Positions 1 to 8,699 are shown, counted from the stretch's first letter. The stretch is 64,000 nucleotides of DNA from Amycolatopsis vastitatis (GCF_002234595.1 NZ_NMUL01000010.1:186001-250000); one strand, 5' to 3'. Numbers and translations: made by a program. Notes: generated by a model not told the origin, from the letters alone.

Positions 1-115
1 CGCGCTGCGCGCCACCTGGGCCGGGGACGCCCCGGAGCTGCTGCAGCTCGGCGCGATGGCGGCCTTCGCCGTCGCCGGCACCGCGATCGCGGCGCGGGTG
101 TTCCGATGGGAGTGA
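1..115 (+). CDS. ABC-2 type transporter permease, C-terminal end (partial)
   Basis: Only the last 37 codons lie in the window, read from base 2 to the TGA at 113-115. The peptide (ALRATWAGDAPELLQLGAMA..., ending RVFRWE) has the short hydrophobic last helix and the terminal R-V-F-R-W-E type ending common in DrrB-like ABC-2 permeases of actinomycetes. The stop overlaps the start of the next gene by 10 bases, so the two are probably co-transcribed. The family call rests on this tail alone. Confidence 0.6.
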   Translation, partial: ALRATWAGDAPELLQLGAMAAFAVAGTAIAARVFRWE

Positions 116-1611
116 CGACCACGCCCGCCCCAGCCCGGGTCCGGCCGGTCGCGCCGCTTGCGGTGGTCCCGGTGGCGATCGTCGCCGCGCTGACGGCGAT
201 CCCGTTGCTGCTGACCTCGAACCGGTACGGCTACTTCGGCGACGAGCTCTACTTCCTGGCCGCCGGACGGCACCTGGCCTGGGGCTACGTCGACCAGCCG
301 CCGCTGCTTCCGTTGCTGGCCAAAGCGATGGACGCGCTCGGGCCTTCGCCGTTCGTGCTGCGGATCCCGGCGCTGCTGGCCACCCTCGCCGGGATCGCGC
401 TGACCGCACTGATCACCCGCGAGCTCGGGGGCGGGGCCAAGGCGCAGACCCTGGCCGCGGGGACCTTCGCCGTGTCGACGCAGTTCCTGGCGGGCGGCCA
501 CTACCTCGCCACGTCCACAGTGGACCCGGTGCTGTGGACCCTCGTGCTGTGGCTGCTGGTCCGCTGGCTGCGCACCCGCGCCGACGGGCTGCTCGTCTGG
601 GCCGGCGTCGCGACCGCGGTCGCGCTCTACGCGAAGTTCCTCATCGGCGGCTTCTGGCTTGCGGCCGGGATCGCGGCCCTCGTCTGCGGGCCGCGGGAGC
701 TGTTGCGGCGGCCCGCGTTGTGGGCGGGCGCCGCGATCGCCGCGATCGCACTGGTGCCGACGCTCGGCTGGCAGGCCGCGCACGGCTGGCCACAGCTGGG
801 CATGGGTGCGGCGATCTCACGAGAGGTCGGCGGCACCTGGGGTGGCCGGCTGACGTTCCTGCCGACCGCCCTGCTCACCGCCGGGCTGCCGGTCGGCGTC
901 GTCCTGCTGTGCTACGGCCTGTGGCGGCTGCTGCGCGACCGCGAACTCCGGTTCCTCGGCTGGACGACGCTGCTGCTGACCGTGGTGTTCGTGGCGGTCA
1001 ACGGCCGGTTCTACTACGTCGCCGGGATGTACCCGGTCTGCTGGGCGATGGCCGCCGTCGCGCTCGAGCGCCGGGAGGCCGCCCGCTGGTGGCGGTGGAT
1101 CGCCACCTGGCCGTGCTACGCGCTCGCCGCACTGCTCGTCCTGCCGGTCGCGCTGCCGGTGTGGCCGCGGGCGTGGCTGACCGAGCACCCCGCCCTGCCG
1201 GCACCGCTGTTCGCGTTCGCCGAAATCGGCTCGCCCGAGGCCGCGCGCTCGGTCGCCGAAGCGTTCGCGCGGCTGCCCGGGCGGGCGCACACGGCGGTGC
1301 TCACGGAGACGTATTGGGAAGCGAGCGCGCTCGACCGCTACGGCCGCGACCTCGGCCTGCCGGAGCCGTCCAGCGGCAACCGCGGGTACGCGACGCTGGT
1401 CGTACCACCCGAAGGCGCGATCGACGTCCTGTACGTCGGCGCCGACCCGCGGCCGCTGCTCGGGCACTTCACCGGCCTCCGGCCGCTGGGCGAAGTCACC
1501 ACAGGCACCGCGAAGCCGAGCTACTTCGACGGCGTGCCGCTGTGGCTGGCGACCGGCCGGACCGAGCCGTGGTCCGCGCTGTGGCCGAAGCTGGTGAACA
1601 CCCACACGTGA
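106..1611 (+). CDS. GT39/ArnT-like membrane glycosyltransferase
   Basis: 501 aa polytopic protein. After one N-terminal membrane helix there is an acidic first loop, YFGDELYFLAAGRHLAWGY (about residues 37-56), the place where GT-C enzymes of the PMT/ArnT group carry their catalytic Asp/Glu. About ten further hydrophobic segments follow, then a soluble C-terminal part from about residue 370. Family members move a sugar from a polyprenyl-phosphate donor on the outer face of the membrane; the acceptor cannot be read here. It overlaps the upstream ABC permease by 10 bases, which suggests joint expression with an exporter. Confidence 0.75.
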   Translation: MGVTTTPAPARVRPVAPLAVVPVAIVAALTAIPLLLTSNRYGYFGDELYFLAAGRHLAWGYVDQPPLLPLLAKAMDALGPSPFVLRIPALLATLAGIALTALITRELGGGAKAQTLAAGTFAVSTQFLAGGHYLATSTVDPVLWTLVLWLLVRWLRTRADGLLVWAGVATAVALYAKFLIGGFWLAAGIAALVCGPRELLRRPALWAGAAIAAIALVPTLGWQAAHGWPQLGMGAAISREVGGTWGGRLTFLPTALLTAGLPVGVVLLCYGLWRLLRDRELRFLGWTTLLLTVVFVAVNGRFYYVAGMYPVCWAMAAVALERREAARWWRWIATWPCYALAALLVLPVALPVWPRAWLTEHPALPAPLFAFAEIGSPEAARSVAEAFARLPGRAHTAVLTETYWEASALDRYGRDLGLPEPSSGNRGYATLVVPPEGAIDVLYVGADPRPLLGHFTGLRPLGEVTTGTAKPSYFDGVPLWLATGRTEPWSALWPKLVNTHT

Positions 1612-1679
1612 GCGCCCGGTACGGCCCGGCCCGCCCGCGTAGGGTGCGGGAAGACCGGGCGCGCACGGGGGACAGGAGC

Positions 1680-3032
1680 ATGATGGACGATCGTCCGGCA
1701 GCTCACCGGCCGGACCGGGAGCCGGGCGACGATCCGGCCGCGGCCCGAGGACACGAGAGCGTGAGCCTCAAGGTCGACTGGAACCGGCCGATGTGGCCGC
1801 CGGAGCCGGCGCGGACCCCGGTCGGCTGGCAACCGTGGCTGCACCGGGTCGAGCGGTTCCTGCCCGGACTGCTGCTCGCCGTCGCGACCGCGGTCAGCCT
1901 CGGCGTCGGCGGGCACGACGGCCGCTGGTGGGCGATCACCGGCGGCCTGGTCGCCGTGGCCGCGCTCTGGGTGCTCGGCACGGTGATCTTCGCCCCGCCG
2001 CGGCTGCGCGGACGGCCGTCCTTCGCCCTGCTCACGTTCCTCGGCGTCATCGGGCTGGGCGGCGTCCTCGAAGGCCGGGACGTCACCTTCCTCATCTTCA
2101 TGATCTTCGGGTTCCTCGCCGCCATGCGGCTGCGTCCGACGTGGCTCGCCTTCGCCGCGCTGGCGGTGACGTCGCTGCTGATCAACACTCTCGGCAACGG
2201 CGGGCCGGTGCACGCCCTGCGGGAGCGGCCGGCCGTGTGGATCACGATCGTCGTCGTCCAGACCGCGGCCATCGGCGGCGGCGGGCTGCTGTCGGCGGCC
2301 GTCGCCCGGCAGAACGAGGAACGACGGCGCGTGCTCGACGACCTCGCCACCGCGCAGGCGGAAAACGAAGGCCTGCAACGGCAACTGCTCAGCCAGGCCC
2401 GCGAAGCGGGGATCCTCGACGAGCGGCAGCGGCTCGCCCAGGAGATCCACGACACCCTCGCCCAGGGCTTCACCGGCATCATCACGCAGCTCGAAGCCGC
2501 CGCGCTGGCCAAGGACGAGCCCGCGGAGTGGCAGCGGCACCTGGACTCCGCGACCGCGCTCGCGCGGGAGAACCTCACCGCCGCCCGGCGTTCGGTGCGC
2601 GCGCTGCACCCGGAGCCCCTCGATGCCGCGGCGCTGCCCGAGGCGCTCGCCGGCGTCGCGGCGCGGTGGAGCGCGCGGACCGGCGTACCCGCCGCGGTCA
2701 CCACCACCGGCGACCGGCGGCCGCTGCACCCCGAGATCGAGTCGACCATCCTGCGGGTCACCCAGGAAGCTCTGTCCAATGTGGACAAGCACGCCGCGGC
2801 GAGCCGGGTCGGCGTCACGCTCTCCTACATGGACGACGAGGTCAGCTTGGACGTCCGCGACGACGGCGCCGGCTTCACCCCGGGGCCGGGGCCCGGGTAC
2901 GGGCTGCCCGGGATGCGGCGCCGGGTCCTGCGCCTCGCCGGTAGGCTGTCCGTCGAGTCGGAACCCGGCGGCGGCACCGCGATCTCGGCCATCCTGCCCG
3001 CCGTCCCGTTCCCGCCGGAGGCCTCCGCATGA
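1680..3032 (+). CDS. NarL/DesK-type sensor histidine kinase
   Basis: About 450 aa if the ATG at 1680 is used, which follows a clear ribosome binding site (ggacaggag). The open frame extends far upstream but only antisense to or inside the glycosyltransferase. The protein has four or five membrane helices (about residues 60-215), a short coiled coil and a HisKA_3 dimerisation domain (ERQRLAQEIHDTLAQGF) with phospho-accepting His257. A HATPase_c domain follows, with an N-box (LSNVDKHA) and G-boxes (RDDGAGF, GYGLPGM). Its TGA overlaps the ATG of the response regulator (ATGA), so the two form a two-component operon. The signal sensed is unknown. Confidence 0.93.
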   Translation: MMDDRPAAHRPDREPGDDPAAARGHESVSLKVDWNRPMWPPEPARTPVGWQPWLHRVERFLPGLLLAVATAVSLGVGGHDGRWWAITGGLVAVAALWVLGTVIFAPPRLRGRPSFALLTFLGVIGLGGVLEGRDVTFLIFMIFGFLAAMRLRPTWLAFAALAVTSLLINTLGNGGPVHALRERPAVWITIVVVQTAAIGGGGLLSAAVARQNEERRRVLDDLATAQAENEGLQRQLLSQAREAGILDERQRLAQEIHDTLAQGFTGIITQLEAAALAKDEPAEWQRHLDSATALARENLTAARRSVRALHPEPLDAAALPEALAGVAARWSARTGVPAAVTTTGDRRPLHPEIESTILRVTQEALSNVDKHAAASRVGVTLSYMDDEVSLDVRDDGAGFTPGPGPGYGLPGMRRRVLRLAGRLSVESEPGGGTAISAILPAVPFPPEASA

Positions 3033-3652
3033 CGATCACCGTGCTCATCGCCGACGACCACCCGATCGTCCGCGACGGGCTCCGCGGCATCTTCACCGGC
3101 CGCGGCTTCGAGGTCGTCGGCGAGGCGGCGAACGGCGCCGAAGCCGTGGCGCTGGCCGAGCGGCTGCGCCCCGACGTCGTGCTGATGGACCTGCGGATGC
3201 CGGGGACCGACGGCGTCGCGGCGATCACCGAACTGGGCCGGCTCGGCAATCCGGCGCGGATCCTGGTGCTCACGACGTACGACACCGACTCCGACGTCCT
3301 GCCCGCCATCGAAGCCGGCGCGACCGGCTACCTGCTCAAGGACGCTCCGCGGGAGGACCTGTTCCGCGCCGTCGAGGCCGCCACCCGCGGGGAGGCCGTG
3401 CTCTCGCCCGCGGTCGCCAGCCGGCTGATGGGCCGGATGCGCGGGCCCGCGCGGGAACCGTTGTCCCAGCGCGAACTCGAGGTGCTCACCCTGGTCGCCC
3501 GCGGAACGACGAACAAGGAAGCCGCGAAGAAGCTCTTCATCAGCGAAGCGACGGTCAAGACGCACCTGATCCACGTCTACGCGAAGCTCGGCGTGAAGGA
3601 CCGCGCGGCGGCCGTCGCGGTCGCGTTCGAACGCGGGCTGCTCGGTTCGTAG
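3029..3652 (+). CDS. NarL/FixJ-family response regulator
   Basis: 207 aa. The receiver domain (residues 1-120) has the acidic pair D9-D10, phosphorylation site D54 in VVLMDLRMPG, and the conserved Lys in YLLKDAP. The C-terminal LuxR-type HTH (about residues 143-205) is LSQRELEVLTLVARG followed by the recognition helix SEATVKTHL. It is translationally coupled (ATGA) to the upstream histidine kinase, its expected partner. Target genes cannot be inferred from sequence; the upstream ABC transporter is a reasonable candidate because actinomycete pairs of this type often sit next to the transporter they control. Confidence 0.95.
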   Translation: MTITVLIADDHPIVRDGLRGIFTGRGFEVVGEAANGAEAVALAERLRPDVVLMDLRMPGTDGVAAITELGRLGNPARILVLTTYDTDSDVLPAIEAGATGYLLKDAPREDLFRAVEAATRGEAVLSPAVASRLMGRMRGPAREPLSQRELEVLTLVARGTTNKEAAKKLFISEATVKTHLIHVYAKLGVKDRAAAVAVAFERGLLGS

Positions 3653-3663
3653 GGCCGGTATCG

Positions 3664-3695
3664 AAGACAGCTGCCTTGATTAAGGCACCTGTCTT
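3664..3695. promoter_or_regulatory. Long inverted repeat in front of the P450 pseudogene
   Basis: AAGACAG-c-TGCCTT-gatt-AAGGCA-c-CTGTCTT: a 32-base nearly perfect dyad with one mismatch, AT-rich in the centre, ending 12 bases before the P450 start. It could be the operator of the TetR regulator encoded just downstream (4716), or a terminator for the two-component operon. Its position against the start codon and its interrupted arms favour an operator. Confidence 0.5.
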
Positions 3696-3707
3696 ACCTA
3701 GGCGGCG

Positions 3708-4719
3708 GTGATGCCCGACGACAGAGCGCACGTAAGCGACGGCGACGACCCGGCCGCGGCGGTGGCGCTGGAGGGACTGCCGCCGTACCCGTTTCCGAAC
3801 CCCACGGCGCTGGAGCCACCGCCGGAGTGGGCGCGGCTGCGGTCGCAGTGCCCGGTGGCCCGCATCGAACTGGCCAGCGGCGACGAAGCTCTGCTGCTGA
3901 CCCGCTACGACGACGTGCGGGCGATGCTGTCGGACGCCCGGTTCAGCCGCCAGCTCGACGCCGACGACGCCTCCCGGGTCTCCGACAGCGACGACGGCGG
4001 CGTGTTCAGCCGCCCTTCGGCATCGACCGGCGGCGAGGCGGACGAACCGGTCGCGTCGATGCTCGGCGGTCCCGAGATGGTCGAGGCCGGCGCGCCCGCC
4101 GACCTCGGCCCGGCACTGGGGTTCCCGCTGCCGGTGTTCGTGATCTGCGACCTGCTCGGGTGCCGCGGGGCGATCGGGACCGGTTCGCGCGCTGGTCCGA
4201 CACCATGCTCAACATGAGCCGGTCGCCGGCCACGAGACCACCGCCAACATGATCGGCAAGATGGTCGCGATGCTGCTCGCGGACCGCGAGCACCGCTGGG
4301 AACGCCTGCTCGCCGACCCGTCGCTGGCGCCCTCCGCCGTCGAAGAGGCGCTGCGGCTCGACGCCAACCCCGGATTCGGGATGCCGCGCTACATCTCGGA
4401 AGAGACAGTGGTCGGCGGCACGACCTTGCCGCGCGGCACGACGGTGGTGTGCAGCATGGCCGCCGGCAACCGCGACCCCGACGCGTTCGACGGCGCCGGC
4501 GAGATGGACCTCGCCCGCCGGCCCAACCCGCACCTGGCCTTCGGCGTCGGGCCGCATTCGTGCGTGGGCCAGCAGCTCGCGCGGGTCGAACTGCAGACCG
4601 TCCTCGAGGTGCTGCTGCGCCGCCTCCCCACCCTCGAGCTCGTCGGGGACGCCGCGGACCTGCGCGCCCGGCAGGGACTGATCGTCGGCGGGATCGACCG
4701 GGTACCGGTCCGGTGGTGA
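3708..4719 (+). pseudogene. Cytochrome P450, broken by frameshift and internal deletion
   Basis: The reading frame is lost twice. Frame 1 (GTG 3708 or ATG 3711 to about 4160) carries the normal P450 N-terminal part (LLTRYDDVRAMLSDARFSRQ). From about 4160 the homologous frame is +2 (VPRGDRDRFARWSDTMLNMS). At about 4220 the sequence jumps to a third frame at the I-helix (VAGHETTANMI), so roughly 60 residues between the F helix and the I helix are missing. The rest is well preserved: ExxR (EEALRL) and the heme loop FGVGPHSCVGQQLAR with its Cys, ending at 4719. With two lesions a sequencing error is unlikely to restore it. Known P450s of this type are class I, about 400 aa. Confidence 0.85.
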
Positions 4720-5381
4720 CCGTGCCGCGACCGCAACCGGGCGGGAGGTCGGCGGCGACCCGGGCCCGGCTGCTGGCGACGGCGGAGCGGCTGATCGCCG
4801 AGGACGGCGTCGCCCAGGTGTCGAGCCGGCGGCTCGGGCAGGAAGCCGGGCAGGCCAACAACTCGGCGGTCGCCTACCACGTCGGCACGATGGAGGAGGT
4901 GATCCTCGCCGTGCTGCGTCGGCACGGCGAGGCGATGGACCGCATCCGCGCCGGGATGGTGGACGCGGCCGAGGGCTCGGCCGAGCTGCGCGACCACGTG
5001 GCCGCACTGGTGCTGCCCACGACCCTGCACCTCGCGGAGCTGGGGGTGCCCAGCTACTACGCCCGCTTCGCCGCCCACGTCGTCAGCGACCCGGCCCTGC
5101 GCGCGCCGGCGCTGTCGGTCACCACGTCGACGCCCGTCATGCAGCGGGCGCTGCTGGCGGTGGCCGCCCACGCCGGCGACGCGGCCGGCCCCACGATCCT
5201 CACCCGGTCGGCGATGGCCCGGCACGCGATCATCCACACCTGCGCCGAACGAGAAGCCGAACTGGCCGAAGCCGGGAACCGTTCCGGCATCCCGGGCTGG
5301 GCCGAGACCGGCGAGATCCTGGTCGACGGCATCACCGTCCTGCTGGCGGCACCACCACCGCGGCGAACCGCCGTCGGCTGA
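4716..5381 (+). CDS. TetR-family transcriptional regulator
   Basis: 221 aa from the GTG at 4716, which overlaps the P450 stop (GTGA); GTG codons at 4713 and 4722 are alternatives. The N-terminal HTH is recognisable ([20 protein letters not shown], then [20 protein letters not shown]), followed by an all-helical ligand domain. The coupling to the P450 remnant shows that the pair was once one operon and that the regulator outlived its target. The dyad at 3664-3695 is the obvious candidate operator. Confidence 0.88.
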   Translation: MTVPRPQPGGRSAATRARLLATAERLIAEDGVAQVSSRRLGQEAGQANNSAVAYHVGTMEEVILAVLRRHGEAMDRIRAGMVDAAEGSAELRDHVAALVLPTTLHLAELGVPSYYARFAAHVVSDPALRAPALSVTTSTPVMQRALLAVAAHAGDAAGPTILTRSAMARHAIIHTCAEREAELAEAGNRSGIPGWAETGEILVDGITVLLAAPPPRRTAVG

Positions 5382-5386
5382 GGCCT

Positions 5387-5580
5387 TTGCCGGAGCCGAA
5401 TGGGTTGGAGATCTGCCGGAGGCTGCGCCGCCGCGGGTTCCGCACGCCGATCCTCATGCTCACCGCGCGGGACCCGGTCGAAGATCGGGTCGCCGGGGCC
5501 GACGACTCCCGGGTCAAGCCGTTCGCGCTGGACGAGCTGCGCGCCCTGCTGCGGCGCACCGGCTTGCTTCGTGACCTCTG
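5387..5580 (+). pseudogene. Response-regulator receiver fragment (OmpR type)
   Basis: About 65 codons from TTG 5387 match the middle and end of an OmpR-type receiver domain: [33 protein letters not shown], then [19 protein letters not shown] with the conserved Lys-Pro. The N-terminal half with the phosphorylation Asp and the whole DNA-binding domain are absent. The frame continues past 5580 only antisense to the LysR gene. This is a decayed remnant between the TetR gene and the LysR gene. Confidence 0.7.
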
Positions 5581-5608
5581 TCGCGACCTGGTACCGGGTG
5601 GACCTTGG

Positions 5609-6457
5609 TTACAGGTGGGCTGCCGTGCGGACGAGCCCGGCGACGGCCGGGGAGCGGCTGTGCGCAGGCCAGGCAAGAACGGTGGTGACCGGAGATGCGC
5701 CGGTCAGGGGAACGGCAGCGTGTGCGCTCCACAGCCAAGATCGGGCGGAGGCGCCCGTGACGGCGACGGTGTGCCCGAGGGCGATCAGCTGCGCCAGCTG
5801 CGACTGGTCGTGGATCTCGGGGCCCGGGCCGGGTGGGTAAGCGCCGTCGTTGCAAGGCCAGCGGGCGAGGGGGAGGTCCGGCAGATCGCTGATGTCGGCC
5901 ATGGTCAGAGACGTGCGCGTGGCGAGGGGATGCCCCGCGGGCAGGATGGCGACCTGCTCCTCGGTGAGCAGGTCTTCGGTGTCGAACCCGGCGAGGGAGT
6001 GGACGGGCCGCTGCATGAGCGCCACGTCGGCGCGGCCGTCTCGCACCATCCCCGCCTGTTCCCCCATCCCGCACAGCAGCACCTCGATTTCGGCTGCGCC
6101 GGGTTCGGCGGCGTGGGCATCGAGAAGCTTCCGCAACAGCTCGTGATTCGCGCCGGCCTTCGCCGCCAACGTGAGGCGGTTCGCGGAGGCCGCGGCGCGC
6201 CGGGTGCGCCGGGCGGCCGCGGCGGCGGCCTCGAGGATGGCGCGGGCCTCGCCGAGCAGCACCCGACCTGCGTCGGTGAGGAGGACGCCGCGGCGGTTGC
6301 GTTCGAGCAGGGTGACACCGAGACGCCGTTCGAGCTGCTGAATCGCCCGGGACAAGGGCGGCTGAGCGATGCCGAGGCGCTCGGCTGCCCGGCTGAAGTG
6401 CAGTTCCTCGGCGACGGCGACGAAGTACCTCAGCTCGCGGGTCTCCAGCGTGTTCAC
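5609..6457 (-). CDS. LysR-family transcriptional regulator
   Basis: 282 aa from a GTG at 6457 with AAGGTG upstream. The N-terminal winged HTH is typical: [20 protein letters not shown], then [17 protein letters not shown] and [10 protein letters not shown]. The substrate-binding domain follows from about residue 90. It is divergent from the SDR remnant at 6505, the usual LysR/target arrangement, with a dyad in the 48-base gap. Slightly short of the usual 295-310 aa but with no visible break. Confidence 0.93.
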   Translation of the reverse strand: MNTLETRELRYFVAVAEELHFSRAAERLGIAQPPLSRAIQQLERRLGVTLLERNRRGVLLTDAGRVLLGEARAILEAAAAAARRTRRAAASANRLTLAAKAGANHELLRKLLDAHAAEPGAAEIEVLLCGMGEQAGMVRDGRADVALMQRPVHSLAGFDTEDLLTEEQVAILPAGHPLATRTSLTMADISDLPDLPLARWPCNDGAYPPGPGPEIHDQSQLAQLIALGHTVAVTGASARSWLWSAHAAVPLTGASPVTTVLAWPAHSRSPAVAGLVRTAAHL

Positions 6458-6460
6458 CGC

Positions 6461-6479
6461 ATCACCTTACTGCGGTGAT
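6461..6479. promoter_or_regulatory. LysR-type dyad between LysR gene and SDR remnant
   Basis: ATCACC-ttactgc-GGTGAT, an inverted repeat lying 3 bases upstream of the LysR start and 25 bases before the divergent SDR remnant. A second overlapping dyad, ACCGCA-N9-TGCGGT, is shifted left. LysR regulators commonly bind such dyads between divergent genes. Confidence 0.5.
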
Positions 6480-6504
6480 ACCAGGTGGGTATGAAGCTCG
6501 CGGT

Positions 6505-6789
6505 GTGACCAGCGCGAACAAAGGACTCGGATACGCCGCCGGGGTGGACGCGTTCGCGGTCCTGCTGGACGTCACCAGTGACCGCAGCGTCACCGAGGCC
6601 GCGGAACTTGTCGAACATCAAGGCGGACACCTGGACGCTCTGGTCAACAACGCCGCCAGCTCCGGAGAGATGGGACCGGGACGGATACAGGATCCGACCA
6701 CGACGTCGTTCGCAGATCGCGTAGACCAACATCCCCGGTCCGGCAACACCGGAGCGCGGCCACTGAAACAGCTCTCCGTTCGGTACTGA
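6505..6789 (+). pseudogene. Short-chain dehydrogenase/reductase remnant
   Basis: From GTG 6505 the peptide begins TSANKGLGYA, the glycine-rich cofactor motif of classical SDRs, but the segment to the next strand is deleted. It resumes as LLDVTSDRSVTEAAELVEHQ and LDALVNNAASSGE (NNAG-like motif). Beyond about 6670 nothing resembles an SDR, and the catalytic Y-x-x-x-K half is missing. It faces the LysR gene, so it is probably the lost target of that regulator. Confidence 0.75.
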
Positions 6790-7184
6790 CGGGACCGTCG
6801 ACCCTCCGATGTGCCGGATCCAAGGCCGCCGACGCCCAGCGCCAGGCCGTCAATGCCGGGACACCGTTGCCGCTACCCGTCAAAGCCGGTCGATCACCTC
6901 GACTCCGTTCACCGCAGACGACGGCCGACCCGCTCTCACGCAGCGCATTCAAAGTATGTACAAGAATCCTGCAGACATGGCCCGGCAATGTATTCGTGGT
7001 GGGCGGGAGTGAGCGGCACGCTTGCGACTGCGAGATGCCGGGGGGACCAGTGAGATCAGGAAAACTAGGCCGGGCAGCAAACATCGTCCGGTTGGAGCGG
7101 CCGAGTAGTCCGGTGCCAGGCCGCGACCTGGACCGGGCCACCAGCCTGGATGCATCGCCAAAAGGCGATACAAAGTCGCCTACG

Positions 7185-8060
7185 GTGGAGTTCCGCCTGT
7201 TCGGCGCTGTCGAGGCGCACATCGGTGGTCGCCCGGTCGACCTCGGTCCGGCTCGCCAGCGCTGCGTGCTGGTGGCGTTGCTGATCGACGCGAACTGTGT
7301 CGTCCCGATCGATCAACTGATGTCTCGCGTCTGGGGAGAAGCGTCCGACCACCGCGCGACGCTTTACAGTTATCTGTCTCGGCTGAGAAAGGCACTTGCC
7401 GATGCGGAGGAAGCTGAGATCGTCCGCGTGTCAGGCGGCTACACACTGACTGTCGATCCCATGGTCGTGGATCTCTGGAGGTTCCGGCACCTGGTTGAGC
7501 TCGCACGTCTGAGCCAAGATGCGGAGGACGCCGCCGAATGGTTCGAGCAGGCCCTGAGCCTGCGACGGGGGGAAGCCTTCGGCTGCCTGGATACCGCCTG
7601 GCTCAGCGAACTGCGCGGCCAGGTGGACGCGGAGCTGCGCGCCACCAGGCTGAGGCGCAATGAGCTGATGCTGCGGTTGGGACGCCACATGGACCTGATC
7701 GCGGATCTGACCGCGGATGTGGCGGCGCAACCCCTGGACGAACAGCTCGTGTCCCAGCTCATGCTTGCCCTCTACAGGGCAGGCCGCCGGGCCGAGGCCC
7801 TGTGGGTTTACCACAGAACTCGCAAGGCCCTCGCCGACGAACTGGGAATTGATCCCGGCCCCGAGCTGACCGAGTTGCATCGGCGCGCACTGGCCGATGC
7901 CGTCGACGTCGCGCCCGGGGTGGCCAATGGCAGGCGACCTGGCTCGACGCAGTTTCCGGCCGACGTCGTTGACTTCACCGACCGTGACAAGTGCTCGCCC
8001 GGATGCGTGCCCAGCTGGACCGAGCGCCGGATCCTGCCACGTCAGCGGCCGCTACGGTGA
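7185..8060 (+). CDS. SARP-type regulator (BTAD), NB-ARC part lost by frameshift
   Basis: Starts at GTG 7185 (EFRLFGAVEAHIGG), the same point as its relative at 17574. An earlier GTG (7050) exists, but the codons between use few G/C third positions. OmpR-like winged helix (residues 1-95: RQRCVLVALLIDANCVVP, LYSYLSRLRKAL) plus bacterial transcriptional activation domain (about 96-245, ending WVYHRTRKALADELGIDPGP). At 7989, after FTDRDK, the homologous sequence moves to another frame, so the P-loop ATPase part is not made and the reading frame ends 24 codons later. Small SARPs consisting only of HTH+BTAD are functional activators of antibiotic clusters, so this gene may still work. It lies just upstream of the peptide cluster. 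Confidence 0.82.
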   Translation: MEFRLFGAVEAHIGGRPVDLGPARQRCVLVALLIDANCVVPIDQLMSRVWGEASDHRATLYSYLSRLRKALADAEEAEIVRVSGGYTLTVDPMVVDLWRFRHLVELARLSQDAEDAAEWFEQALSLRRGEAFGCLDTAWLSELRGQVDAELRATRLRRNELMLRLGRHMDLIADLTADVAAQPLDEQLVSQLMLALYRAGRRAEALWVYHRTRKALADELGIDPGPELTELHRRALADAVDVAPGVANGRRPGSTQFPADVVDFTDRDKCSPGCVPSWTERRILPRQRPLR

Positions 8061-8176
8061 TCGACGGCCGGACCGGGCTTTGCCTGTATCTGCGCCGCTA
8101 CGGAACCGAGCCGCCCATGGCGGTCGTCGAGACCGCGATTACCAGGTATTCAGCGAGAGCGGGCCGGACGACGTGA
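7991..8176 (+). pseudogene. Frameshifted start of an NB-ARC domain
   Basis: In this frame LARMRAQLDRAPDPATSAA and TVIDG continue the SARP protein in the way expected for a SARP-NB-ARC fusion: the linker between the BTAD and the P-loop. The P-loop itself and everything after it are absent. Together with the gene at 7185 this shows one base change near 7989 followed by a large deletion. Confidence 0.6.
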
Positions 8177-8359
8177 GTTCGACGACCGCCGGAGCGCGCT
8201 CTCCGGCCCCAGGACGGCCTGGACGGGATCCCGTTGAGCTGCGTTTCAAGTCGCTGCAAGGTTCTGCCAGAGCCGATCGGCACAGTGGTCGACGTCGGGC
8301 GAGGGCCGCCAGGGACCGGGGCGAACGGGTCTTGCGACTGAGGCTTGGTCGCCGTTGTC

Positions 8360-8388
8360 CTTCACACCCGAACCGGCACACCGTGAAG
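8360..8388. promoter_or_regulatory. Inverted repeat upstream of the precursor gene
   Basis: CTTCAC-N17-GTGAAG lies 44 bases upstream of the peptide start, in the only sizeable gap before the operon, so the cluster promoter is expected here. Two CACACC copies within the repeat could be part of a SARP direct repeat, but the usual 11- or 22-base spacing is not seen, so I do not assign the binding protein. Confidence 0.35.
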
Positions 8389-8431
8389 CACGGGTGGCAC
8401 GAGGTCGCCCCATCAGTGAAAGGAGATGACC

Positions 8432-8584
8432 ATGGCGTCTCAGCGTGAGCACGATGGTCTGCTGGACCAGGCGCAGTCGGCCAAGAGCGAGTTCGTTCCC
8501 ACGATCGAGCAGGAGCTGGAGATCCTCAGCTGGCCGCGGTGCCTGTCGGCCGTTCCGGCCGACGTGCTGGACCTCATCGAGTAA
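8432..8584 (+). CDS. Putative RiPP precursor peptide (50 aa)
   Basis: ATG 8432 follows AGGAG at 8421-8425 with ideal spacing; TAA at 8582-8584. The peptide is acidic and helical in its first two thirds (Q-R-E-H-D, LLDQAQSAKSE, PTIEQELEIL), like a RiPP leader, and ends SWPRCLSAVPADVLDLIE. It has one Trp (W34), one Cys (C37), Arg at 5 and 36, and Pro at 23, 35 and 42. It is the first gene of a same-strand set of oxidases, methyltransferases, a metallopeptidase-like protein and an exporter, and is followed by a strong stem-loop: the layout of a ribosomal-peptide operon. I do not recognise the family. The leader/core border is unknown; W-P-R-C is my favoured modified segment. Confidence 0.72.
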   Translation: MASQREHDGLLDQAQSAKSEFVPTIEQELEILSWPRCLSAVPADVLDLIE

Positions 8585-8614
8585 CGCCGCGCCTCCGCTG
8601 GCCGGCACCTGACC

Positions 8615-8662
8615 GGCGGTGCCGCGGGTGACCGGGCCTGGCTCACCACCCGCGGCATCGCC
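8615..8662 (+). terminator. Stem-loop after the precursor gene (attenuator)
   Basis: 16-pair stem with one G-U: left arm 8615-8630 (GGCGGTGCCGCGGGTG), right arm 8647-8662, loop of 16 bases, no U-run. It starts 31 bases after the precursor stop and ends 38 bases before the oxygenase start. Such structures behind precursor genes stabilise the short message and reduce read-through into enzyme genes, giving more peptide than enzyme. Confidence 0.6.
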
Positions 8663-8699
8663 GCCAGACCCCCATGGACAAACCGACAGGAGGACCCGC

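Noticed and set aside
534-1679. Upstream extension of the histidine kinase frame
   Set aside because: Lies inside the glycosyltransferase gene and reads as Arg/Ala-rich shadow sequence; a good ribosome binding site precedes the ATG at 1680.
8041-8431. Possible second small peptide gene before the precursor
   Set aside because: No start with a ribosome binding site and no frame with gene-like codon use.
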